DNA of 64,000 bases from Anaerolineales bacterium (GCA_026129255.1 JAHCIJ010000003.1:62001-126000); one strand, 5' to 3'; shown: positions 8,187 to 14,978, counted from the first letter of the stretch. Notes: generated by a model not told the origin, from the letters alone. Made by a program: numbers and translations.

Positions 8187-8245
8187 ATGTCAAAGGGAAC
8201 CATGCAAGCCTGAAGCGCCGCGAGTGCAGCCGCGTTCGTTTAAAT

Positions 8246-8275
8246 AAAAAACTGGGTACAAGCACCCAGTTTTTT
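8246..8275 (-). terminator. thrS intrinsic terminator
   Basis: 12-bp stem AAAAAACTGGGT / ACCCAGTTTTTT with a 6-nt loop, directly after the thrS stop on the minus strand, followed there by a T-rich run. Confidence 0.88.
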
Positions 8276-8278
8276 TAC

Positions 8279-10078
8279 TTAGTCACCCTGGGCAATATCT
8301 GCTTGTGTGCGTGCCAGGAAATCTGCAACGGAGATCGCACCCAGATCCTCGCCGGAGCGCAGGCGCACCGCCACGGCGCCGGCTTCCGTCTCCTTGTCAC
8401 CCATCACCAGCATGTAGGGTACTTTCTGGCTTTGGGCGTAGCGGATCTTGGCGCCCATGCGGTCGCTGCCAGCGTCCACTTCGGCACGCAGGCCTGCGGC
8501 CTTGAGCTCAGCGGCCACCTGGTTGGCAAACTCCACATGGCGGTCAGCGATGGGGATCAGCACGGCCTGCACAGGGGCGAGCCACACTGGGAAGGCCCCG
8601 GCGAAGTGCTCGATGATGGTCGCCATGAAGCGCTCCGTCGTTCCTGTTACGGCGCGGTGTAGCAGCACGGGCGTGTGCTCCTTATTGTCTTCGCCGATGT
8701 AGCTACAGCCCAGGCGCGCCGGTTGAATGAAGTCAACCTGGATCGTGGAGAGCTGCCACTCGCGGCCGAGCACATCCCTGGCGATGAAGTCTGCCTTGGG
8801 GCCGTAGAACGCCGCCTCACCTTCGGCCTCCCAGTATTCGACGTTGTTCTTATCCAGCGCGGCGCGCAGGGCAGCTTCGGCACGGTCCCATTTTTCGGGG
8901 TCGTTCACATACTTGCCCTCTTCACCGCGCAGGGAGAGGCGTACGCTGTAGTCTGAGAAACGATAGCGGTCGAGCACCTCACGGATGAGGTTGAGCGCCA
9001 GAGTGAATTCGCTTTCGATCTGCTCCGGTGTGCAGAAGACGTGGCAATCATCCTGGGTCAGCGAACGGACGCGGGCCAGGCCGGAGAGCTCGCCGGATTT
9101 CTCGTAGCGGTAAAGCGTGGCGAACTCACAGAAACGCATGGGCAGCTCGCGGTAGGAGTGCAAGCCCATCTCGTTGTAGAGCGTCATGTGGCTGGGGCAG
9201 TTCATCGGCTTGAGGCGGAAGGCAACATCTTCATCCACCATGGGCGGGAACATTACATCGCTGTAGTTCTCGTAGTGTCCAGACTTCTTGTATAGATCCT
9301 CTTTGACGATGTGGCCCGTCCACACATGCTGGTAGCCGTAGCGCGTCTGCACATCGCGCACGTAGCCTTCCATCAGGTGGCGCAGCATCTCACCCTTGGG
9401 CGTGAACAGCGGCACACCCGGGCCGACATCTTCTGAAAAATGGAATAGGCCCAGCTCTTTGCCCAGCTTGCGGTGATCGCGCTTTTTGGCTTCCTCCTGG
9501 CGCCACAAGTAGTCGGCCAGTTGCTCAGCACTCTCCCAGGCCGTGCCATAGACGCGCTGCAGCTGCTTGTTGTGCTCATCGCCGCGCCAGTAGGCACCGG
9601 CAATGCTCATCAGTTTGAAGGCGTCTGGGGCGATCTCACCCGTGTTGGCCACGTGTGGACCGCGGCACAAGTCCGTGAAGCTATCATGCGTGTAGAACGA
9701 GATCTCGGGCTTCTCCTTGAGTGGCTCACCGTTCTCGTCAAAGCCGCCTTTGTCCAGGCCCTCGATGAGCTCCAGCTTGTATGGCTGGTCTTTGAATTCT
9801 TGTTTGGCTTCGTCTGCTGAGACGACGCGCTTTTGGAACTCGAAACCGCTGGCGATGATCTCGCGCATGCGCTGCTCAATGGCCAGGAAGTCATCCGGCG
9901 TCAGAGCGCGCGGTAGGTCAAAGTCGTAGTAGAAGCCGTCTTCGATGGGCGGGCCGATGGCGACCTTGGCCTCGCCAGCCGGGAACAGCTCGCTGACAGC
10001 CTGCGCCATCACATGCGCCGCTGAGTGGCGGATCTTGTAGAGTTGTGAGTCTTCATACTTATCTTGTTGCTTTGCCAT
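8279..10078 (-). CDS. thrS: Threonyl-tRNA synthetase
   Basis: Charges tRNA-Thr with threonine in the cytoplasm. The editing domain motif HSAAHVMAQA occurs within the first 25 residues, then catalytic core segments PMNCPSHMTLYN, RFCEFATLYRYEKSGE and RVRSLTQDDCHVF, and a C-terminal anticodon-binding domain ending GDKETEAGAVAVRLR. At 599 residues it lacks the about 60-residue N-terminal TGS domain of the E. coli type enzyme. The ATG at 10078 is preferred to one ten codons upstream because GAGGTAAGT precedes it. Expression is controlled by the T-box leader upstream. Confidence 0.97.
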   Translation of the reverse strand: MAKQQDKYEDSQLYKIRHSAAHVMAQAVSELFPAGEAKVAIGPPIEDGFYYDFDLPRALTPDDFLAIEQRMREIIASGFEFQKRVVSADEAKQEFKDQPYKLELIEGLDKGGFDENGEPLKEKPEISFYTHDSFTDLCRGPHVANTGEIAPDAFKLMSIAGAYWRGDEHNKQLQRVYGTAWESAEQLADYLWRQEEAKKRDHRKLGKELGLFHFSEDVGPGVPLFTPKGEMLRHLMEGYVRDVQTRYGYQHVWTGHIVKEDLYKKSGHYENYSDVMFPPMVDEDVAFRLKPMNCPSHMTLYNEMGLHSYRELPMRFCEFATLYRYEKSGELSGLARVRSLTQDDCHVFCTPEQIESEFTLALNLIREVLDRYRFSDYSVRLSLRGEEGKYVNDPEKWDRAEAALRAALDKNNVEYWEAEGEAAFYGPKADFIARDVLGREWQLSTIQVDFIQPARLGCSYIGEDNKEHTPVLLHRAVTGTTERFMATIIEHFAGAFPVWLAPVQAVLIPIADRHVEFANQVAAELKAAGLRAEVDAGSDRMGAKIRYAQSQKVPYMLVMGDKETEAGAVAVRLRSGEDLGAISVADFLARTQADIAQGD

Positions 10079-10124
10079 ACTTACCTCGTCTGTTGGTCGG
10101 TTAGTCACTTAGTTATTGAAGGAC

Positions 10125-10412
10125 GCTTAAACAAAAAAGCTCGCCCATGTATAGGGCGAACTTGCGTCCGCGGTTCCACCTAACTTAGCCGACCAAATGA
10201 CTAGCAGACTTGCTCGACTATCTCATCTGCTCTATATCGGGAGCGCCCGTTCGCCATAGTGGGCAGCGAGGATACGCTGCCGTTCCGGCTCTCCGCTCGC
10301 GGGGGGTTTTGGCTGAAGGCTGGCTTGCTGAGGCTTGCAGTCGGTGGCCTCGGCTCCCTGGTGGCAGCGGGTTCAGCTACTCGTCCCGGTCAGTGCGGGT
10401 ATTGCAATGTGT
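10125..10412 (-). promoter_or_regulatory. T-box leader (tRNA-Thr sensing) of thrS
   Basis: The minus-strand leader contains the T-box sequence AGGTGGAACCGCGG (around 10180-10167). It is followed by a terminator with a 10-bp stem AAGTTCGCCC / GGGCGAGCTT and a T6 run (10162-10129). Stem I is recognisable: GCTGAA near 10377-10372 pairs with TTCAGC at 10317-10312. The loop above the base carries AGTA on the 5' side and AAAACC on the 3' side, making ACC (Thr) at 10307-10305 the likely specifier codon. Uncharged tRNA-Thr should stabilise the antiterminator and switch thrS on. Confidence 0.93.
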
Positions 10413-10417
10413 GGATG

Positions 10418-10446
10418 ATTATATAGCCTGGCCAGCCGGGTTGCAA
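10418..10446 (-). promoter_or_regulatory. thrS promoter
   Basis: On the minus strand TTGCAA (10446-10441), a 17-nt spacer and a perfect TATAAT (10423-10418) stand at the start of the T-box leader. Confidence 0.85.
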
Positions 10447-10464
10447 GCGCGGACACATCTGTTC

Positions 10465-10492
10465 TTGACAAGGCTGCCGATCTGGCTAGTAT
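10465..10492 (+). promoter_or_regulatory. Divergent promoter for the 128-residue membrane protein gene
   Basis: TTGACA (10465-10470), 16-nt spacer, TAGTAT (10487-10492); the ATG follows only 8 nt later, predicting a leaderless mRNA. Confidence 0.7.
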
Positions 10493-10500
10493 CGTTGGTA

Positions 10501-10887
10501 ATGGGATTCAACGCGACAAGCATTGCGGCAGTTCTTGCCTGGCTGAGCGGGCTCGGGTTCGGTTTGCCAGGAGTCTACGGCCTGTGGCACTTCGCCAAGA
10601 ACCGGGTGGTATGGACTTTCATGGGTTTCCCGACTTATGGCGGCGGGCCATTTGAGAAGATTGGTCTACATACTAGCGTCCCGTTACTGGCTGGCTTTGT
10701 GGTGGTATGCCTCGCCGAACTGGTGGTCGGCGGCATGCTATGGGCTGGACAACCGGCTGGCCTCTGGTTGGCGCTGGCTCTATTGCCTTTTGAACTGGCG
10801 TACTGGATTGGCTTCGCGCTGCCTTTCGGGCCGATCATAGGGGTGCTCCGCACTGTGCTTGTGATTGCTGCAATCCGAGCGGGCTAG
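10501..10887 (+). CDS. 4-TM membrane protein, paralogue of the gene at 13061
   Basis: A 128-residue hydrophobic protein (MGFNATSIAAVLAWLSGLGFGLPG...). The same landmarks, GLGFGLP near the N-terminus, LLAGFVVVCLAELVVGGMLW and LLPFELAYWIGFALPFGP, occur in the gene at 13061, so the two are clear paralogues. They flank the PadR regulator and its two membrane proteins. The ATG at 10501 is set by the promoter directly upstream; longer in-frame starts would lie inside the thrS T-box. Function unknown. Confidence 0.75.
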   Translation: MGFNATSIAAVLAWLSGLGFGLPGVYGLWHFAKNRVVWTFMGFPTYGGGPFEKIGLHTSVPLLAGFVVVCLAELVVGGMLWAGQPAGLWLALALLPFELAYWIGFALPFGPIIGVLRTVLVIAAIRAG

Positions 10888-10919
10888 GGTTTCGGCGTCA
10901 GCATAGATTCGGTGTAGAT

Positions 10920-10951
10920 GAAAGCCGCTGATATATCAGCGGCTTTCTTTT
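10920..10951 (+). terminator. Intrinsic terminator
   Basis: 28-bp perfect palindrome (half-site GAAAGCCGCTGATA, 10920-10947) followed by TTTTT, after the 128-residue membrane protein gene. Confidence 0.85.
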
Positions 10952-10972
10952 TAGCTGATGGCACGCCAGGTC

Positions 10973-11001
10973 TTGACAAAGAGCTTGGTGGACTGTAGTA
11001 T
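10973..11001 (+). promoter_or_regulatory. padR-operon promoter
   Basis: TTGACA at 10973-10978, 17-nt spacer, TAGTAT at 10996-11001. The -10 box touches the palindromic operator, so a bound repressor would block it. Confidence 0.8.
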
Positions 11002-11030
11002 ATCCATATTGGATATATCCAATATGGATA
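11001..11030. promoter_or_regulatory. 30-bp palindromic operator, probable PadR site
   Basis: Perfect inverted repeat with half-site TATCCATATTGGATA; each half is itself a TATCC...GGATA dyad. It lies between the -10 box and the AAGGAG of the padR gene, the usual place for autoregulation by PadR-family repressors. Confidence 0.85.
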
Positions 11031-11043
11031 CACAAGGAGCGCT

Positions 11044-11400
11044 ATGGCAGCCACCAACAATCTACTTCCGCTGACCCCAGCCGTGTTTCACATCCTGCTG
11101 GCCCTGATGGACCGGGAGCGGCATGGCTACGGGATCATGAAAGAGGTCGAGGCCCAGACCCAAGGCGAAATGCTGCTGCGCCCCGGCACGCTGTACCAGG
11201 CCATCAAACGCATGCTCGAACTGGGGCTGATCGAGGAAAGCGATGAGCGGCCTGACCCCGCGCTGGACGATGAGCGCCGCCGCTACTACAAGCTGAGCGC
11301 GCTAGGGCACAAGACCGCCGCGGCCGAAGCCTCTCGCCTGCGCAAGCTGGTGCAGCTAGCCAGCAGCAAGCAATTGAACGCTATCGATCTGCTCAGCTGA
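11044..11400 (+). CDS. PadR family transcriptional regulator
   Basis: A 118-residue winged-helix regulator with the PadR signature: LTPAVFHILLALMDRERHGYGIMKEVE, then LRPGTLYQAIKRMLELGLIEES, and RRRYYKLSALGHKTAAAEASRL forming the wing and start of the C-terminal dimer helix. The start has AAGGAG 5-6 nt upstream. A 30-bp palindrome overlapping its promoter is the probable operator, so it should repress its own operon, which continues into two paralogous membrane proteins. Such PadR-membrane protein pairs often respond to hydrophobic compounds or envelope stress; the ligand here is unknown. Confidence 0.93.
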   Translation: MAATNNLLPLTPAVFHILLALMDRERHGYGIMKEVEAQTQGEMLLRPGTLYQAIKRMLELGLIEESDERPDPALDDERRRYYKLSALGHKTAAAEASRLRKLVQLASSKQLNAIDLLS

Positions 11401-11403
11401 CCC

Positions 11404-12135
11404 ATGAATAGCAAAGGCATGCTGGATGCCTCACACAAACTCTTCGCTCGTCTTGTGCGTCTTTACCCGCGCGGTTTCCGGCAAGCCTATGGAGCACAGG
11501 TTGCGCAAGTCTTCCGTGATAGCAGCCGGGACGCGTTGGGTGCGGCAGGCAGCCCCGGCTTGCTCCGCTTGTGGGTCGCAACCCTGCCTGACCTAGTGAA
11601 GACGGCAGCACAGGAACACCTCAAGGAGATAAACATGTCCAACTTCTTTTCTGACCCTAAAGCCAAAGCGTTGGTGGCCGCTATCCTGTGTTTACCCTTG
11701 GTGATCGGCCAGTTGCTGGGCCTGGTAGGGGTTGACCAAAACGTATTACCGGCTTTAGCCAACTCTGCTGGCTTCGGCTTTGTGCTGCTGGGCATGATGC
11801 TGGTTGGCCTGTGGTTGTTCGGTGCCTCGCCGGGTCTTTCGATCTTGATTGGTCTGCTGAGCGCGTTGCCCTTTGCCATTATGGAGCTGGTGAACCGCAG
11901 AGCATACGGCGAGCCGTTCCCCTTCCCGCTGTTTATTGGCCTGGGGCTGATGGGTACGATCTTTGCCGCCACGCTGATCCCTATGATCAAAGAAGTGCGT
12001 GACCGTAAGACCACAAAGCCAAATTGGGGCACGCTCCTGCTGCGTAGCGCCATTCTCCTGTCCGTGGCGATTGGCTGGGTAACGCTGGTTGCTGACCAGA
12101 TGCCGTGCTTTTTGGGCGTGCAACACTGCGACTAG
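11404..12135 (+). CDS. Membrane protein with permease-prefix-like N-terminus
   Basis: A 243-residue protein starting 3 nt after the padR stop. Residues 20-44 (LYPRGFRQAYGAQVAQVFRDSSRDA) match the prefix segment seen at the start of some PadR-linked ABC permeases. About five transmembrane segments follow (for example ALVAAILCLPLVIGQLLGLVGV and FGFVLLGMMLVGLWLFG), but no FtsX/MacB permease domain is present. The next gene shares the N-terminal segment and topology, so they are paralogues. A PadR-controlled envelope function is inferred; the molecular role is unknown. Confidence 0.78.
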   Translation: MNSKGMLDASHKLFARLVRLYPRGFRQAYGAQVAQVFRDSSRDALGAAGSPGLLRLWVATLPDLVKTAAQEHLKEINMSNFFSDPKAKALVAAILCLPLVIGQLLGLVGVDQNVLPALANSAGFGFVLLGMMLVGLWLFGASPGLSILIGLLSALPFAIMELVNRRAYGEPFPFPLFIGLGLMGTIFAATLIPMIKEVRDRKTTKPNWGTLLLRSAILLSVAIGWVTLVADQMPCFLGVQHCD

Positions 12136-12137
12136 TT

Positions 12138-12995
12138 ATGAGCCATTCCGCCCAACCCAGCGCTCGCCTGGAATTGTCGCAGCAAGTATTCGCATACTTG
12201 CTGTGGCTGTACCCGCGTAAATTCCGGCAGGCATACGGCCCTCACATGGCCCAGCTCTTCAAAGACTGCAGCCGAGAAGCAGCTAGCCAGGGCAGCACTG
12301 CTCTGCTCGAAATGTGGATCGCCACCTTGCTGGATATTTTCAAAACTGCGCTGGAAGAGCGCATAAAGGAGGTTTGGAACATGAATCGAGAACAAACACA
12401 ACGCCGAGCAAGTTTGCTTTTGCTGGCTGGCGCCGCGGTGATGCTGTTGGTCATCGCGTCAGGTCGCCTCGAGTTGACCTATGATGATCCGCTCGGCGGG
12501 CCGGATGGCTGGATCGAGTACACGCGCCTGATCGGTCTGCCGCTTAGCTACCTGCTAATGGCTGCCAGCGCATGGCTGTTAAGCAACACCCACAAGGCTG
12601 CCAGACTTGTGTTGGGTATCAGCGCGTTGGGCGCACTGGTGGCCGTGGTTACGGCAGTGTTGCGAGAAACGAACCTTGCCCCCATCTGGTGGCTGAACAC
12701 AGCCGGGTATCTTGCTTTCCTGGCTGGCATGGGCATCTTTGGGTTGGGGCTGCGCAACCAGCGGCCAGGGACCGCCGCCGTGGTGGCTATATCTGGTTTT
12801 CTGCTGCCGGTGGTTGCGCTGATCGCACTGGGCTTTTACAGGTACTGGTGGTCACGCGGTGGCGCCACCACCGGCTTCACCATTCAAGCTGGACTGGATA
12901 TGATCAACACCAGCCAGCTCATTGCCCCCGTGCTGCTGTGCATTGCTGCCATATTGCTGATGCGCACGCACTCTCCTGCTCGCACCAGCCAATGA
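12138..12995 (+). CDS. Membrane protein with permease-prefix-like N-terminus (paralogue)
   Basis: A 285-residue protein beginning 2 nt after the previous stop. Residues about 24-48 (LYPRKFRQAYGPHMAQLFKDCSREA) repeat the motif of the preceding protein, followed by about six hydrophobic segments. The ATG at 12138 is taken because the longer frame would overlap the previous gene. It is third in the PadR operon and is followed by a strong terminator. The two proteins may form a heteromer; no transport or enzymatic motif is visible. Confidence 0.78.
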   Translation: MSHSAQPSARLELSQQVFAYLLWLYPRKFRQAYGPHMAQLFKDCSREAASQGSTALLEMWIATLLDIFKTALEERIKEVWNMNREQTQRRASLLLLAGAAVMLLVIASGRLELTYDDPLGGPDGWIEYTRLIGLPLSYLLMAASAWLLSNTHKAARLVLGISALGALVAVVTAVLRETNLAPIWWLNTAGYLAFLAGMGIFGLGLRNQRPGTAAVVAISGFLLPVVALIALGFYRYWWSRGGATTGFTIQAGLDMINTSQLIAPVLLCIAAILLMRTHSPARTSQ

Positions 12996-13016
12996 ACGCT
13001 GCTGGCCTTCAGTAGG

Positions 13017-13045
13017 AAAGCCGCTGGCAAATGCCAGCGGCTTTT
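13017..13045 (+). terminator. Terminator of the padR operon
   Basis: 13-bp perfect stem AAAGCCGCTGGCA / TGCCAGCGGCTTT with a 2-nt AA spacer, followed by TTTGTTT. Confidence 0.85.
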
Positions 13046-13048
13046 GTT

Positions 13049-13054
13049 TACACT
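13049..13054 (+). promoter_or_regulatory. -10-like hexamer of a probable leaderless promoter
   Basis: TACACT followed by exactly 6 nt and the ATG at 13061. Confidence 0.4.
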
Positions 13055-13060
13055 TGCCAC

Positions 13061-13513
13061 ATGCGTAAGTTTGCTGCCTTCATAGCCTTGCTCAGCGGCC
13101 TGGGCTTCGGATTACCCGCAGCCTACGGCACCAGGTACTTCGCCCGCTACGGTTTCGCCTGGCGCTTCATAGGCTTCCAGACCCACGAAACTGGGCCGTT
13201 CTTCGAGCAGTTCGGCATCTTCACCAGCTGGCCGCTGATCGCAGGCTTCGTGCTGGTGTGCGCTGCCGAGGTCGCCTGTGGGCTGCTGCTGTGGGCGGAC
13301 AAGCCCGCTGGCCGCTGGCTGGCCTTCGCCTTGCTTCCCTTCGAGCTGGCCTATTGGGCCGGCTTTGTGCTGCCCTTCGGGCCAGTGGGCGGGGTGATAA
13401 GGACGGTTTGCCTATTGCTTAGTAAACCCAGCGAAAGCAAGTCTATCCATTCGGTCCGTCGATTGAGTGCATTTCGCGCGAAACGCGTTCCAAAAACTCG
13501 TTCGCAGCCTTAA
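13061..13513 (+). CDS. 4-TM membrane protein with altered C-terminal tail
   Basis: A 150-residue paralogue of the protein at 10501: LLSGLGFGLPAAYG, PLIAGFVLVCAAEVACGLLLW and LLPFELAYWAGFVLPFGP are shared. The paralogue stops after IRAG, but this copy continues for about 25 residues of polar, basic sequence (SKPSESKSIHSVRRLS...). That tail is encoded in AT-rich DNA and overlaps the 3' end of the convergent WXG100-like gene by about 70 nt. The original C-terminus was probably lost when the AT-rich segment arrived. Function unknown. Confidence 0.68.
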   Translation: MRKFAAFIALLSGLGFGLPAAYGTRYFARYGFAWRFIGFQTHETGPFFEQFGIFTSWPLIAGFVLVCAAEVACGLLLWADKPAGRWLAFALLPFELAYWAGFVLPFGPVGGVIRTVCLLLSKPSESKSIHSVRRLSAFRAKRVPKTRSQP

Positions 13514-13709
13514 GTGTCTGTATAGATTTCTCCAACTCAGCTTCAATTGAGTTCCACTCATCAAACATTGCCTCTACTCGGACACCTTTAAAGCTTTGAG
13601 CGAGCCGTGAAAAGTACTCTTTTGTACTTCCCACATAGTTCTCAGTATATGTCTCAAGCTCTTTAAAGACTTTGGCGTTTTTATCTAGGATTGAAAAGTT
13701 GAATTGCAT
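13443..13709 (-). CDS. WXG100-like small protein A
   Basis: An 88-residue, all-helical protein of the size and pattern of WXG100/ESAT-6-like proteins. A first amphipathic helix ends at a turn FKG, where the family has WxG. A second helix (EAMFDEWNSIEAELEKSI...) carries regularly spaced Trp, Leu and Ala. It is a paralogue of the gene 7 nt upstream. The two lie in DNA of about 37% GC, against roughly 60% around it. No FtsK/SpoIIIE-type secretion ATPase or toxin is in the window, so export is speculative. Confidence 0.6.
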   Translation of the reverse strand: MQFNFSILDKNAKVFKELETYTENYVGSTKEYFSRLAQSFKGVRVEAMFDEWNSIEAELEKSIQTLKAANEFLERVSREMHSIDGPNG

Positions 13710-13716
13710 CTATACT

Positions 13717-13965
13717 CTATCGAAAAGCCACTAAAATTCTGTTTAGGGTGTTTGCGGCTGACTTAAAAGCACTAAGCGAGGTTTCCAAATCATTTTGAAC
13801 TGCATCCCAGTCATTAAGCATCGCGGTTATATGGATGTTTTGCAGCATCCCACGTATCTCATTTACACAATGCCTAGATCTTTGCAAATGTTGCTCAGCT
13901 TCAAATCCAAGTCTTTCAAACGTTTTTGCCTCGTGTTGCAGCAATTCAAGGTCAATCATATTCAT
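13717..13965 (-). CDS. WXG100-like small protein B
   Basis: An 82-residue helical protein. Its second half, TAMLNDWDAVQNDLETSL, aligns without gaps with the partner's EAMFDEWNSIEAELEKSI, so the two arose by duplication. The turn motif is less conserved (LQN). AAGGGAG stands 7 nt before the ATG. Its stop is 7 nt from the next start, indicating a two-gene transcript. Codon use and base composition differ from neighbouring genes, which points to transfer. Confidence 0.6.
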   Translation of the reverse strand: MNMIDLELLQHEAKTFERLGFEAEQHLQRSRHCVNEIRGMLQNIHITAMLNDWDAVQNDLETSLSAFKSAANTLNRILVAFR

Positions 13966-14043
13966 ACAAGTACTCCCTTGTGTACTTTATCGAATTTAGC
14001 AGGAGGTATATATTTTAGGTCAAATTCTTAAGCCGGTGGCTAG

Positions 14044-14772
14044 CTACAGCGTATCAAAATAAGCTGCCAACTCCGCCTTCAGCGCATCCAGCGACTCGAT
14101 CACAAACAGCACTTCATTGAACGTGTAGATGGCTTTCTCATAGCCGATGACGTTCTCCACACTGAACGGGCGCATGGGAGTCTTACCCGCCATCACGTGC
14201 TGTATCTCGCCAAAGGAGGACAATAGACCGGCGCCGAAGATCTTTACCTCGCCCTCTTCTTGGATCAAGCCAAACTCCGTACTGAACCAGGCCAGACGCT
14301 TGATGTTCTCGCGCTGGGCATCATCGGCGCGCAAGAAGGCCGGGGCAAACAGGTCTTGCAGGGCCGTGTACTTCGGCAAGGCCATGAAAGGCAGATGGCC
14401 AAAGATGTCATGGAACATGTCCGGCTCCGGAGTGAAATCCATCTCATGGCGGCCGCGCATGTAATCCGTGATGAGGAATTGGCGCCTGGCGAAGTGGTGA
14501 TACCAGGGCACTGCATCGGAATAGCGCACCTTGGTACGCACCATACGCCAGCCCGTACGAGGCGTGATCACAGCATTGAGCTCTTTGAGTTGTGGGATGC
14601 GTTCCGGCGACAAGGCCAACAGCTCAAACCCGCGCAGGTAGTCACTACAGGCAAACTGTTGCACATTGGGCATTTGGCGCTCATACAGATCTCGCCATAC
14701 GGCGTTTTGCTCTTCGCTAAACACCATTTCGCGACGGCGCACAGAGACTACATCGTTCCTCGGCAAGGCCAT
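14044..14772 (-). CDS. phhA: Phenylalanine 4-hydroxylase
   Basis: A 242-residue aromatic amino acid hydroxylase that converts phenylalanine to tyrosine with O2 and a tetrahydropterin. The non-heme iron ligands are His121 and His126 (PEPDMFHDIFGHLPFMA) and Glu166 (WFSTEFGLI). As in other bacterial enzymes there is no N-terminal regulatory domain. The ATG at 14772 has TGGAGG 5-6 nt upstream. An intrinsic terminator and a tyrosine-rich 29-codon ORF lie between the promoter and this gene, suggesting that transcription is attenuated by the supply of its product, tyrosine. Confidence 0.95.
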   Translation of the reverse strand: MALPRNDVVSVRRREMVFSEEQNAVWRDLYERQMPNVQQFACSDYLRGFELLALSPERIPQLKELNAVITPRTGWRMVRTKVRYSDAVPWYHHFARRQFLITDYMRGRHEMDFTPEPDMFHDIFGHLPFMALPKYTALQDLFAPAFLRADDAQRENIKRLAWFSTEFGLIQEEGEVKIFGAGLLSSFGEIQHVMAGKTPMRPFSVENVIGYEKAIYTFNEVLFVIESLDALKAELAAYFDTL

Positions 14773-14789
14773 GTTTCCTCCAGACGGTT

Positions 14790-14826
14790 AAACAAAAAGA
14801 CCACGGGCCGCCAGCCTGTGGTCTTT
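14790..14826 (-). terminator. Terminator / attenuator in the phhA leader
   Basis: On the minus strand AAAGACCAC (14826-14818) pairs with GTGGTCTTT (14804-14796), with an inner GGC/GCC, then TTGTTT. It stands upstream of the phhA start and downstream of the short Tyr-rich ORF. No other minus-strand gene lies immediately upstream for it to terminate. Confidence 0.85.
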
Positions 14827-14849
14827 GGGTAAGCAAGTAAGGTGAAGTA

Positions 14850-14939
14850 CTAGTCTTCCAGCAGAACGCAGGGCAAAGCAGCCGATGTGGTCTCGGCATA
14901 ATACAGATAAGCGTAAGTGGGAATTACGGGCTTAACCAT
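14850..14939 (-). CDS. Tyr-rich leader peptide of phhA (candidate)
   Basis: A 29-codon frame from ATG at 14939 to TAG at 14850. Codons 9, 11, 13 and 14 are Tyr (the stretch reads TYAYLYY), an enrichment expected of an attenuation leader. The promoter TTGACC-N17-TAGAAT would start RNA at about 14943, three nt before the ATG, so the peptide would be read from a nearly leaderless mRNA. Directly after the Tyr codons the RNA can form GCCGA-GACCACA-TCGGC, whose AGACCAC can instead pair with the GTGGTCT arm of the terminator. Regulatory function is inferred. Confidence 0.7.
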   Translation of the reverse strand: MVKPVIPTYAYLYYAETTSAALPCVLLED

Positions 14940-14949
14940 GCGTGCAAGC

Positions 14950-14978
14950 ATTCTAGCAGAAGGGGCCGGGCAGGTCAA
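14950..14978 (-). promoter_or_regulatory. phhA leader promoter
   Basis: Minus strand TTGACC (14978-14973), 17-nt spacer, TAGAAT (14955-14950), in the gap after tRNA-Val. Confidence 0.8.

Noticed and set aside
8115..8245. Small plus-strand ORF starting at the ATG inside the 8153-8186 hairpin
   Set aside because: The frame is mostly the hairpin and GC-rich filler, and AGAGGA upstream is the only support.
10210..10500. N-terminal extension of the membrane protein at 10501
   Set aside because: The extra codons run through the thrS T-box leader and two promoters on the opposite strand; homology with the paralogue starts only at 10501.
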